Origin: Sisyra terminalis | Lineage: Eukaryota > Arthropoda > Insecta > Neuroptera > Sisyridae | NCBI GenBank assembly: GCA_958496175.1 | Contig: OY292275.1 | Coordinates: 11,842,001-11,906,000, forward strand | Direction of reading: 5' to 3' | DNA length: 64,000 nt | Shown: positions 37,971 to 49,059 of the stretch, in pieces | Layout: each line of letters starts with the position of its first letter | How positions within the stretch are numbered: position 1 is the stretch's first letter | Translations under genes and position numbers: made by a program | Notes under the pieces: generated by a model | The model's database searches: none | What the model was told of the DNA's origin: nothing | The model's input: only the letters and a program-made list of their open reading frames with translations

Positions 37971-39580
37971 GATCTAAGTCCTAAGTTCACAGTTCGTTTT
38001 TTTCTTAGCTAAACTAAAAGTCAAATATATTCCCTTCAAAACGTAAGATAAATCCTGAAAGACTCTTTTAATTTTCGACTTAATAACTATGAAAGTAAAG
38101 TGACAAGAAACGGTTTTTGTTAATTTGTTTTATGTTTATTTTAAATACAAATCTTTGTAATACTTATTATTATAAATAATAAATAATAATTTGTGCTAGC
38201 AAAATAAATTTGTACATTAGCGTTTGCAGCATTTCTTGCATTAAATTACAGTAAATCGCCTTCAAAAATAATTTCCTAAATTAAAAGTTATACGTTTTTC
38301 AACACATTAAAGCAGTAATTAATAAAATTTAATTTGGTTTTTTATAAATTATGTCAATTATAGTAGTGTACATTAAGAAATATTTAAAATACATATATTT
38401 AAATAAATCTGGCAACTTTTACAAATCATATCGGGAATTACTGAAAGTTTTCTCAAGTAGTAAACGAATAAAATACAAATAATAAAAAGCAAAATTTTAA
38501 TATTTTAACACAAAAATGTGATGATTTTTTTATTCATACTATAATATCGTCATATTATTTGGTTGACTATTAAATAAAATACAATTTATTTGTACAGGAA
38601 AAAAACATTTATCTTTTATCCTAAAGTTAAATTAAATTTCACTTAAAAACTGCTTTTTTAAAATTTCAATTCTAAAGTTATTTTTGAAGTGATTTAACTT
38701 AACATTGAAAAAACACTTTTCTATAATGCATTTACACTTCGCAATACATTGTTAATGTGAACTAAGTGTAAACTGCAGCATTCTTTACAACATATAAAAA
38801 TATATATATTATAATCATAAAAATAATTAAAAAGGTTTTTTTTGGACATTTAAACTTAATATTTAAATGTAAAAAATGTCTGTATACGACAATTTAAAAG
38901 AAGTCATGTTTTTTATTTATTTTGGTAATCATTCGATTGTGTTATCACATTTTTGTCATTTGGAAAAAAATTTCTTAACAGCATTGAGCATTAATTTTCC
39001 CTACACAAATATGGCAGTTTCTACAAGGAGGCGATCGAACTATTTTAAGATTTTGGTGCGTATTATATTATCTATTATAATGCGCACCAAAATACAGGTG
39101 TGTATGTGTTATACTCCTAATTTCTTTCACTGATATTTACCATACAATGGTAATTTGTGTATTGGGAGTACAAAAAACAACCTTTTATAAAATAATTTAA
39201 TATTGATAGTGGCAAGCAATGAATATTATGATCCATTATGAATTTTATATACATTAGTTCCATATTTCAATTGTCAAGTAATGGCAATCAAAATACGTAC
39301 CCGACTAACACAAACTTAATGTATAGTAATATTTAAGAATAATGTTTCCAGTAATTAAATACTTCAAAGTTTGCTCTGAAGATCCAATATTTATATATGT
39401 TAGTCTTAAAAAAATTCAAAAAATGAACATTTGTTATCGTTCAATCGCTACCCTGTTTTAGTACTAATGGAAATGGAATTGCTAGCATTAAATTCTCTTG
39501 AATATAAAAGTTGTATATAAAAGACTTTAAACGTTGTACTGATTTGTTTGGAATTGTGGCCATGGTTAGGGCGTATTATG
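37971..39580. other. Cornichon 3' flank; no further gene
   Basis: Very AT-rich, with AATAAA around 38,185 as a possible cni poly(A) signal and the hairpin at 39,048. An 85-codon open frame at 38,876 is unremarkable. Confidence 0.4.
39048..39091. repeat. Short hairpin downstream of cornichon
   Basis: TTTTGGTGCGTATTATA pairs with TATAATGCGCACCAAAA around an 8-nt loop. It could be a fold in a long cni 3' UTR or the scar of a small repeat. Confidence 0.4.
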
Positions 39581-40455
39581 TTATTTGCCCAGTTTTTCGA
39601 TTAGCCATTCTTCGGTGAGTTCATCAAGTTCGCGTATTTCATAGGCACGGGTGAGATCGGTTTCACGTTGTAGGGCAAGTTTGGTTCCGGCATACATAAT
39701 TTGCAGTTCCATTTGGCTATCCCGTGGTGTATAATAAATGAAACACATTGGAAATGATACTCGACCGTCTGAATGCTCCATTCGATAGCTGTAGACGATA
39801 TATCGGGGTTGATGACCAGGAAGCACTTCTTGCAACTCATCAATCGAGACATCCTGTTAACAATTTTTATTAAGACTGATAAGTTATTTTACACAAGAGT
39901 GGACCACCGACGAATTGTTCAAAAAATACATTATTTTTGGTAAATTTATAGCTTTAAAATATAAAAAAGAACTCCATATGAGCTGACATCAAAGTAGCAG
40001 GAAGATGTTCCACTGGGAACTTCTTCATCAAGCCATTTGGAGCTCAAAAGTTCCAGCCAAGACAACACATTAGCTCATAGTTTGCACTAACTGATTGCTA
40101 ATTTAAAAAAAATATATATAAAAAACTTGGGTGTATTTCGTTAGTTTTAAATTTATTTTCGCTAAATTTAACAAATATAATACCGATAATACCTCAATTT
40201 CTTCGTCGATACAAATCGTCTGGGATTCCCGGTCAACTTTTACTAAAACATTTTTAGAAAATGAAAATTGTATTTATGAAATGCAATTAACCACTTACAA
40301 ATCAACGCTGCATTAGCTTCACTTTTGCGAAATCGAAACTTTTTCAATCGTTCCTTCACCTCATCGCTAATATCACAAATTTTAACATTGGCTGAAGACT
40401 AAAAGAAAATTAAATTAAGAAAGAAAAAATCATTTTTTTTCCGTTTAGTTACCAT
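39581..40455 (-). CDS. GMF: Glia maturation factor, ADF-homology protein
   Basis: Exons in transcript order: 40455-40453 (ATG only), 40398-40299, 40242-40193, 39853-39581. The joins are in phase and give 141 residues (the family has about 140-142). The whole protein is one ADF-homology domain: VKICDISDEVKERLKKFRFR at the N-terminus, DEEIEDVSIDELQEVLP, QPRYIVYSYRMEHSDGRVSF, a CFIYYTPRDSQMELQIMYAG core, and ELTEEWLIEKLGK at the end. Unlike cofilin, GMF binds the Arp2/3 complex and promotes debranching of actin networks. An unusual point is that the first coding exon holds only the initiator codon. It is head-to-head with Aph-1. Confidence 0.93.
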
Positions 40456-40787
40456 TTTAATGGACTTTTCTCGTTCACAACAGCTAAACTGGGTGTAAAC
40501 CAAGTTGAGTCATAGACTAATCGAAATTTTTCAAAATTTCCACTCGAAGATGAGCTGTCAATTGGACTAATCGCAAAGAACAAAGAATCTCTCTTGTCCC
40601 TGTCTAGGCAGTAAGTGGAAGTGAGATGTCAAATAGCTTGACAGGTTTGACAGTCTGTTTGAAAAACTTAACCTTAGTTTTCGGCTGTTTTCTTTAGATT
40701 TATTTTAAGTCATTTTTTTAATATTTGAGTAGAATGATAATATTTTTGTCGTAGAAATTATAACGGTGAAAAGAAAAGTCGGTAAAA
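40456..40787. promoter_or_regulatory. Compact divergent promoter between GMF and Aph-1
   Basis: Only 332 bp lie between the two outward-facing start codons. The centre (40,480-40,660) is less AT-rich than the flanks. This looks like a shared bidirectional promoter. No specific factor site is claimed. Confidence 0.55.
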
Positions 40788-41510
40788 ATGACGTTGGTGG
40801 AATTTTTTGGATGTACGTTTTTGGCGTTTGGACCCCCGTTTGCAATGTTCACGTTAACCATTGTCCAGGATCCGATTCGGATAATTGTACTAATCGCTGC
40901 TAGTTTCTTTTGGTTGGTTTCGCTTTTCACGTCGGCGTTAGTTTGGTTTGCTGTCGTACCACTAAGGGAGACATTAGCCTTCGGACTGGTTTTTTCTGTG
41001 CTATTTCAAGAGTTGTTCCGATATTTCACATACAAGTTGTTGCGGAAAGCCGAGGGTGGGCTGAAGAAGGTGACGGACAACAGTGCTCAAATTCTCGACA
41101 ACAAGCACGTATTGGCTTACGTTAGTGGATTGGGTTTTGGGATTATCAGTGGAGCATTTGCGTTGATGAACGTTGTCGCCGATGCCATTGGACCTGGCAC
41201 CATGGGACTAAAGCAGGGAACAGATCTATTTTTCATCACTTCAGCAGCCACTACCCTATGTTTTATTCTACTGCACACAATGTGGAATGTTATCTTTTTT
41301 AGTGCTCTAGATGATAAGAATATTTTCCATTTAATTTGGGTGATTGGATCGCATATGTTTGTATCATGTATTACTTTATTCAATCGATGGGAAATGTATT
41401 CCGTTACTTTAACGTCAATATATATCACTTTAGTGTTAACTACTTTAATTGCTTACAATGTAGCAGGTGGAACTTTCAATAGTTTAAAGCGAAGTTTCAC
41501 TTGTGGATAA
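40788..41510 (+). CDS. aph-1: Aph-1, gamma-secretase subunit
   Basis: A single uninterrupted exon encodes 240 residues, close to insect Aph-1 length. Seven hydrophobic segments are visible. The N-terminus (MTLVEFFGCTFLAFGPPFAM) and the helix-packing motif GxxxGxxxG (Gly114, Gly118, Gly122, in YVSGLGFGIISGAF) are diagnostic. The two conserved membrane histidines are present at about 163 (LLHTMWN) and 189 (GSHMFVSC). Aph-1 scaffolds nicastrin and presenilin in the intramembrane protease that cleaves Notch and APP-like proteins. An AATAAA follows at 41561. It is the only multi-residue gene here without a coding intron. Confidence 0.96.
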   Translation: MTLVEFFGCTFLAFGPPFAMFTLTIVQDPIRIIVLIAASFFWLVSLFTSALVWFAVVPLRETLAFGLVFSVLFQELFRYFTYKLLRKAEGGLKKVTDNSAQILDNKHVLAYVSGLGFGIISGAFALMNVVADAIGPGTMGLKQGTDLFFITSAATTLCFILLHTMWNVIFFSALDDKNIFHLIWVIGSHMFVSCITLFNRWEMYSVTLTSIYITLVLTTLIAYNVAGGTFNSLKRSFTCG

Positions 41511-41560
41511 TTTTTAAAGTAACGATTAATTGTATTTTTTTTAATTACTAATTGTATGAG

Positions 41561-41566
41561 CAATAA
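41561..41566 (+). terminator. Poly(A) signal of Aph-1
   Basis: AATAAA lies 50 nt downstream of the stop codon, giving a very short 3' UTR. Confidence 0.6.
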
Positions 41567-41743
41567 AAACGAATTAACTTATACACTTTTGTTTGATTTA
41601 AAACATATGTCTCAATTTTTTCAAAGGCGAATCAATAAAAGTCCATAATTGATAACAATTAAAAATTATATAAATATTCTTAATTTTATTTTGAAAATAA
41701 TAAACACACTCCTGAAAAAAAGTATAAAATGTATATTTAATAA

Positions 41744-42417
41744 AGATGCCACTATTTGGTATTTGGCTACTTTCTTTTCGGCCAAATAGTAAGCAATATT
41801 CAGCCGAATACCAAATCATAAAAAAAAAAACATATTTTATTCAAAAATGTATAGGCATAGGGAATCGGAAAGCAATGTCGTTTTCTTAACATAAAATTAA
41901 AACACAAATTTTACACAACGTTTAATTTCGAAGCATATAATACCGAATTTGTATTCCTTTGGGAATTTATTTAACCATTTCAGTATAGAGCTTAGAATAA
42001 TAAATATTTTTAATCTTTTGTGAGTTAACTAGTCACGCTAATCAGAAAATGTCTTTAGGTACGACTTTGAAATTACTTATAAACCGATAAATGGCAATTG
42101 ATGTTGACATAGGGTCAGTAATGACATTCCTTTTCAATCCTCTTAATATTTATTTTAATCATGAAAATCTACACTTATTAGAAAAAAAAATCAATCTGTG
42201 ATAAGTTGTGATGGGTAAAAATCAGAAATGAAAATAATGTTCGAAAACTATTCAGTGCTCGACTATTCACACTGAACAGTAAATTAGGAAAAAATGCAAA
42301 ATATTACTCAGAAAGGCTTTTATTTCACCAATACCTCTTACCTTATAAATTTATTTTACCATAGCATATTAATACTTAAAATCTATCAGTGGTACGTTAT
42401 GATAGATGAAAACAAGT
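41744..42417. mobile_element. Truncated second copy of the ATTCGGCC element
   Basis: It is collinear with 27,700-28,395 (e.g. ATAGGGAATCGGAAAGCAAT and GAGTTAACTAGTCACGCTAA), but with short deletions at the left and abrupt loss at 42,417, where the foldback array starts. I did not find the missing end beyond 50,850, so the foldback does not simply interrupt this copy. Confidence 0.75.
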
Positions 42418-44740
42418 TACAACCTCCGTAAATTCCCGTTTCAATTTCCTAAGGATCTAGTCATTAAATGCAAATAATTTTTATACAATACGGTTAAAGA
42501 TAATTTATTTTTTTAACTTAACACAATTTCATCGAAAAAAACCTTTCCTTATATTCTTTTTGCACTTGAAAATTGTCCTTTTTGAAACCTTGAAACGATA
42601 TTTTGGGTGTCATTTTGCAGACACAACAAAAATTTTTTCACATTACTACTCACGAAAGGGTATTTATTTAATATCCGTTAATACAATATGTCCTTATAAG
42701 GAAAAGTCACCCCTCGAAAACCACCAATTTTAAGGCGTATTTCAGTGCATGCTTTTTCACCTCCTTAACTTCCCCTTTGAATTGTCCAAGGATCTAGCCA
42801 TAAAATACAAATAATTTTTATGCAATTTAGTTAAGAATGATTTATCTTATAATATTTAGCTCAATTTCAACGAAAAAAACCATCCCTTATATCCTTTTTA
42901 TGCACTTAAAAATTGTCCTTTTCGAAACTTTGGTACGATATTGCGGGTGTCCTTTTGCAGACAGGACAAAATTGTTTTCAAATTACTACTCACGAAAGGG
43001 TATTTATTTTATATCCGTTAATAAAAAATATCCTTATAAGGAAAAGTCACCCCTCGAAAACTACCAATTTTAAGGCTAATTTCAGTGCATGCTTTTTCAC
43101 CTACTTAACTTCCCGTTTGAATTTTCCAAGGATCTAGCCATAAAATGCAAATAATTTTTATGCAATTTAGTTAAGAATGATTTATCTTATAATATTTAGC
43201 TCAATTTCAACGAAAAAAACTATCCCTTATATCTTTTTTATGCCCTTGAAAATTGTCCATTTTGAAACTTTGAAACGATATTGCGGGTGTCCTTTTGCAG
43301 ACAGGACAAAATTGTTTTCACATTACTACTCACGAAAGGGTATTTATTTAATATCCGTTAATAAAATATGTTCTTATAAGGAAAAGTCACCCCTCGAAAA
43401 CCACCGATTTTAAGGCGTATTTCAGTGCATGCTTTTTCACCTCCTTAACTTCCCGTTTGAATTTTCGGAGGATCTAGCCATTAAATGCAAACAATTTTTA
43501 TGCACTTTGGTTAGGGATGATTTATCTTATAATATTTAGCTCAATTTCAACGAAAAAAACCATCCCTTATATCCTTTTTATGCACTTAAAAATTGTCCTT
43601 TTTGAACCTTTGAAACGATATTGCGGGTGTCCTTTTGCAGACAGGACAAAATTGTTTTTATATTGTAATTTACGTGTTGGTCTTATTTTATAAATCATCA
43701 AGAAAAAATATCCGTTAATAAAATACGTCCTTATAAGGAAAAGTCACCCCTCGAAAACCACCAATTTTAAGGCGTATTTCAGTGCATGCTTTTTCACCTC
43801 CTTAACTTCCCCTATCAATTTTCCAACGATCTAGCCAAAAAATGCAAACAATTTTTATGCACTTTGGTTAACGATGATTTATTTTATAATATTTAGCTCA
43901 ATTTCAACGAAAAAAACCATCCCTTATATCCTTTTTATGCACTTGAAAATTGTCCTTTTTGAAACTTTGAAACGATATTGCGGGTGTCCTTTTGCAGACA
44001 CAACAAAAAAAATTTTCACATTACTACTCACGAAAGGGTATTATTTTAAGAACCGTTATTAAAATATGTCCTTATAAGGAAAAGCCACCCTTCGAAAACC
44101 ACCAATTTTAAGGCGTATTTCAGTGCATGCTTTATCACCTCCTTAACTTCCCCTTTGAATTTTCCAAGGATCTAGCCATTAAATTCAAACAATTTTTATG
44201 CACTTTGGTTAGGGATGATTTATTTTATAATATTTAGCTCAATTTCAACAAAAAAAACCATCCCTTATATCATATTTATGCACTTGAAAATTGTCCTTTT
44301 TGAAACTTTGAAACGATACTGCGGGTGTCCTTTTGCAGACAGGACAAAATTGTTTTCACATTACTACTCACGAAAGGGTATTAATTTAATAACCGTTAAT
44401 AAAATATGTCCTTATAAGGAAAAGTCACCCCTCAAAAACCACCAAATTTAAGGCGTATTTCAGTACATGCTTTTTCACCTCCTTAACTTCCCGTTTGAAT
44501 TTTCGGAGGATCTAGCCATTAAATGCAAACAATTTTTATGCACTTTGGTTAGGGATGATTTATTTTATAATATTTAGCTCAATTTCAACGAAAAAAACTA
44601 TCCCTTATATCTTTTTTATGCCCTTGAAAATTGTCCTTTTTGAAACTTTGAAACGATATTGCGGGTGTCCTTTTGCAGACAGGACAAAATTGTTTTCATA
44701 TTGTAATTTACGTGTTGGTCTTATTCTATAAATCATCAAG
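42418..44740 (+). repeat. Left tandem array of about 340-bp units
   Basis: The marker GCATGCTTTTTCACC (or a one-base variant) recurs at about 42,747, 43,087, 43,427, 43,784, 44,124 and 44,464, giving steps of 340, 340, 357, 340 and 340. The 357-bp unit contains a segment (GTAATTTACGTGTTGG...) that otherwise marks the junction between array and unique arm (44,697-44,750). Each unit can be read as a 60-80-codon open frame, but this appears incidental. Confidence 0.9.
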
Positions 44741-44922
44741 AAAAAATACCTTTATTAGGAATAGTCACCCTGGTAATTATCGTTTTTTTTACCAATTGTA
44801 AAGTTTAGGCAACCTTTTATTCAAGTATGCATTTTGGCTGCAGCATAAATTCCCTAGGTTATAACTTAACATAAATTGGACGTAAGATTTGTGTTAATAT
44901 TTTAAAGCAATGTATTTTTACA

Positions 44923-45316
44923 GATTCGTCATATTTAACTTACCTGAAAATTGAAGACAAGTTTTGTTTGGATTGAAGAAAGTATCATCCTTTTGGGAGA
45001 TCATTGTTTAGTAAGTGCTAGTGCTATTGAAACCTGTTAATATTGTTCTAATTGAATTTTTCACTCTAGAAGAATCTGTCCGAAGACATTAGAGAGTTTT
45101 TCAATGGATCTGAATTGTTCATCATTTCCAAATGGACCTTTGAAGAATCGATGCGGATCATTCGAGAATCTTCAATCAAATTCCTCAAGGATATCATTTC
45201 TACAATTGGTAGCTACCGAGAAGAATACGAATGGATCTACTACAACAATTAGTGGTGTAAATTGTGTTTCAATAAATCAGTGAACATTAAGTGATAAAGT
45301 GGTTCAAGTGATAAAT
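44923..45316 (+). other. Gene-like two-exon unit in left foldback arm, unrecognised
   Basis: A consensus acceptor (TTTTTACAG, ending 44922) is followed by an exon-like stretch to 45010, a 59-bp intron 45011-45069 (GTAAGT...CACTCTAG), a second exon with 60 open codons from 45070 to a TAG at 45250-45252, and AATAAA near 45313. Joining the exons keeps one frame open from 44948 on (about 81 codons; upstream in that frame is TGA). The peptide (KNLSEDIREFFNGSELFIIS, then KWTFEESMRIIRESSIKF) looks globular and is not one I recognise. An overlapping frame, from ATG 45103 to a TGA at about 45281, is open too (59 codons). No start codon is evident for the longer frame, so this may be a captured gene fragment, a very small gene or a non-coding spliced RNA. 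Confidence 0.35.
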
Positions 45317-45784
45317 AAAATATCAGAATAATCAAACCTTTTTTATTAACTTAATATTTTTATAAGATTGTAACAATTGATACTTTTACATAATTACTAT
45401 AAACAATTGTAAATATGCCAAAAACTGTTATTGTTTTATTGTATATGTTTAATTGATATTTAACATTAATAAATTTATTTTAATAGAATACATTGTTTCA
45501 ATTCGATTTACCGCACCCATCCTCATGAATTTTATATTTCAGAGTTTTTTTTTTACAATTACAATACAAATAAGAGTTAAGTTAATACATCGATAAGGTA
45601 GGTAAGTGAGGTAAGAGAGGTACAATATTTTTCGATAGATTATCGAATAATACGATAAAAGCCAATATTGAAGAACATCTTAACTAACTTTAATTATTTC
45701 GAACGATTTTTTTTTTTCAATTTTCTACAAATCTCATAAGAATTGTTTATATATGAGTTTTAACGTCATTTAAATATATCATCT

Positions 45785-45870
45785 GATAGCCGAGTCGTCA
45801 TGGTCGCCGTTGCTGTTGTCGGAGTCGAGGTTCCTGGTTCGCATCCCGATTGGTCCCGGATTTTTATAAT
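45785..45870 (+). ncRNA. tRNA-like Pol III segment (SINE head) in left arm
   Basis: TAGCCGAGTCGTC matches an internal A box, and GGTTCGCATCC about 40 nt later matches a B box. The spacing is right for a tRNA or tRNA-derived SINE. The ends do not form a convincing acceptor stem, and a T run follows about 15 nt downstream. I read it as a SINE head or decayed tRNA, not a working tRNA gene. The sequence is much richer in GC than its surroundings. Confidence 0.5.
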
Positions 45871-47932
45871 TTCTAATAATTGATTTCTATTCCTTCCAGC
45901 ATATAATATCACTAATTAACATTAATTCTTAATTCCAGACATTGTTTCATCGAAATATTCGATCGAACAGTTCCAGCCTTTCGGGGTTGGAAATGATCGA
46001 TCGATCAATCGATGATGCAATATATTTTTCATTTTATTTTTGCTCAATAGTTTTGTGACGTCATTCAATTTCATATATATGATGTCACACATACGTCGCC
46101 ACCCAATGACGTCATTCCCGAAAAATTACCGAATTTTCGATTTTCGGGAAGTAGGACTCTGGGAATGGCTTAGTTACGTCACGGGAGGCCTAAAAAACAT
46201 ATCCTGAAGTCAATTTTTTCGGTTTTTTTTTTTGGGGGGGGGACCTCGAATTTTCGAATTTAGTGAAATGGGATTTCGGGAATGGCTTAGTTACGCTCCG
46301 AGAGGCCTAAAAATCATTTTTAAATATACAATTTTTCATTTTTTTGGCGAATTTTTCCGGCCGAAATTCTGAAGAATCCCAAAAATAGGCCTAAATTGGC
46401 GATTTTTTTCACTTTTTCCAACTTCAAACCCATTTGTAGCGATAACTATCGATCGTAGGTTAACGATAGTAGGCTCATTCGATAGCGCTTGAATTACTCT
46501 ATCGATGGTATAAATTTGGTCCCGGAAAAGCTTAAGGGGAAAAACTTTTTTTTTTCTCTTCTGATAAATTTTATTTCGTCGACCAAATGTACGTCGATTT
46601 TTTTCAAAAAAATGTTTGTCGAATTTCTCGATGAAATTCACACCATAGCTATATTACGTTACGATCGAAACAAAAATCCAATAAAACCTAAAGTTTTCGA
46701 TATCGTTAATGGTTTTTTCGATATTTAAAATTCACCTATTGTGCTAGCTAATGCTATTTAAATACAAATTTGTTTTCTTGAAAAAAAGGATCAAGGACCT
46801 AAAAAATTTCCAATGCGGTCTTACATCTTTTCCGATCGTAACATGGAGCTCCTATGGTTAAAATTTTGCCGGAAAATTCCAATAAAATCTTTTGATCAAA
46901 TGGTCACCAGAACGATTTTCATGGAATTTTCCGGAAAAAATTTAACCATAGGTGCTCCATGTTACGATCGGAAAAGATGTGAATCCACATTGGAAAACTT
47001 TTAGGTCCTTGATCCTTTTTTTCAAGAAAACAAATTTGTATTTAAATAGCATTAGCTAGCACAATAGGTGAATTTTAAATATCGAAAAAACCATTAACGA
47101 TATCGAAAACTTTAGGTTTTATTGGATTTTTGTTTCGATCGTAACGTAATATAGCTATGGTGTGAATTTCATCGAGAAATTCGACAAACATTTTTTTGAA
47201 AAAAATCGACGTACATTTGGTCGACGAAATAAAATTTATCAGAAGAGAAAAAAAAAAGTTTTTCCCCTTAAGCTTTTCCGGGACCAAATTTATACCATCG
47301 ATAGAGTAATTCAAGCGCTATCGAATGAGCCTACTATCGTTAACCTACGATCGATAGTTATCGCTACAAATGGGTTTGAAGTTGGAAAAAGTGAAAAAAA
47401 TCGCCAATTTAGGCCTATTTTTGGGATTCTTCAGAATTTCGGCCGGAAAATTTTCGCCAAAAAAATGAAAAATTGTATATTTAAAAATGATTTTTAGGCC
47501 TCTCGGAGCGTAACTAAGCCATTCCCGAAATCCCATTTCACTAAATTCGAAAATTCGAGGTCCCCCCCCCAAAAAAAAAAACCGAAAAAATTGACTTCAG
47601 GATATGTTTTTTAGGCCTCCCGTGACGTAACTAAGCCATTCCCAGAGTCCTACTTCCCGAAAATCGAAAATTCGGTAATTTTTCGGGAATGACGTCATTG
47701 GGTGGCGACGTATGTGTGACATCATATATATGAAATTGAATGACGTCACAAAACTATTGAGCAAAAATAAAATGAAAAATATATTGCATCATCGATTGAT
47801 CGATCGATCATTTCCAACCCCGAAAGGCTGGAACTGTTCGATCGAATATTTCGATGAAACAATGTCTGGAATTAAGAATTAATGTTAATTAGTGATATTA
47901 TATGCTGGAAGGAATAGAAATCAATTATTAGA

Positions 47933-48018
47933 AATTATAAAAATCCGGGACCAATCGGGATGCGAACCAGGAACCTCGACTCCGACAACAGCAACGGCGA
48001 CCATGACGACTCGGCTAT
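47933..48018 (-). ncRNA. tRNA-like Pol III segment, mirror copy in right arm
   Basis: It is the exact inverted counterpart of 45785-45870 with the same A and B boxes on the minus strand, so both copies would be transcribed toward the loop. Confidence 0.5.
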
Positions 48019-48486
48019 CAGATGATATATTTAAATGACGTTAAAACTCATATATAAACAATTCTTATGAGATTTGTAGAAAATTGAAAAAAAAAAATCG
48101 TTCGAAATAATTAAAGTTAGTTAAGATGTTCTTCAATATTGGCTTTTATCGTATTATTCGATAATCTATCGAAAAATATTGTACCTCTCTTACCTCACTT
48201 ACCTACCTTATCGATGTATTAACTTAACTCTTATTTGTATTGTAATTGTAAAAAAAAAACTCTGAAATATAAAATTCATGAGGATGGGTGCGGTAAATCG
48301 AATTGAAACAATGTATTCTATTAAAATAAATTTATTAATGTTAAATATCAATTAAACATATACAATAAAACAATAACAGTTTTTGGCATATTTACAATTG
48401 TTTATAGTAATTATGTAAAAGTATCAATTGTTACAATCTTATAAAAATATTAAGTTAATAAAAAAGGTTTGATTATTCTGATATTT

Positions 48487-48880
48487 TATTTATCACTTGA
48501 ACCACTTTATCACTTAATGTTCACTGATTTATTGAAACACAATTTACACCACTAATTGTTGTAGTAGATCCATTCGTATTCTTCTCGGTAGCTACCAATT
48601 GTAGAAATGATATCCTTGAGGAATTTGATTGAAGATTCTCGAATGATCCGCATCGATTCTTCAAAGGTCCATTTGGAAATGATGAACAATTCAGATCCAT
48701 TGAAAAACTCTCTAATGTCTTCGGACAGATTCTTCTAGAGTGAAAAATTCAATTAGAACAATATTAACAGGTTTCAATAGCACTAGCACTTACTAAACAA
48801 TGATCTCCCAAAAGGATGATACTTTCTTCAATCCAAACAAAACTTGTCTTCAATTTTCAGGTAAGTTAAATATGACGAAT
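48487..48880 (-). other. Mirror copy of the gene-like unit in right foldback arm
   Basis: The same splice sites, exons and AATAAA appear on the opposite strand at coordinates equal to 93,803 minus those of the left copy: intron 48792-48734, second exon from 48733. Both copies therefore point toward the loop. No difference that would break either copy was seen on reading. Confidence 0.35.
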
Positions 48881-49059
48881 CTGTAAAAATACATTGCTTT
48901 AAAATATTAACACAAATCTTACGTCCAATTTATGTTAAGTTATAACCTAGGGAATTTATGCTGCAGCCAAAATGCATACTTGAATAAAAGGTTGCCTAAA
49001 CTTTACAATTGGTAAAAAAAACGATAATTACCAGGGTGACTATTCCTAATAAAGGTATT

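Larger units (their letters stand above)
44270..46880. repeat. Left arm of near-perfect inverted repeat
   Basis: The arm pairs base for base with 46,923-49,533. Reading both arms shows almost no differences apart from a cluster within about 100 bp of the loop (around 46,800-46,840 against 46,963-47,003). The arm contains the outermost shared array units, the gene-like unit at 44,923-45,316, the tRNA-like segment at 45,785-45,870, and AT-rich DNA with two modest open frames (46,336-46,641 minus; 46,489-46,728 plus) that overlap each other and have no recognised homology. Confidence 0.85.

Noticed and set aside
46336..47497. Mirrored frames of 79-111 codons near the foldback centre
   Set aside because: Two overlapping frames on opposite strands of the same DNA, no homology and no splice or start context; best explained by chance in low-stop sequence.
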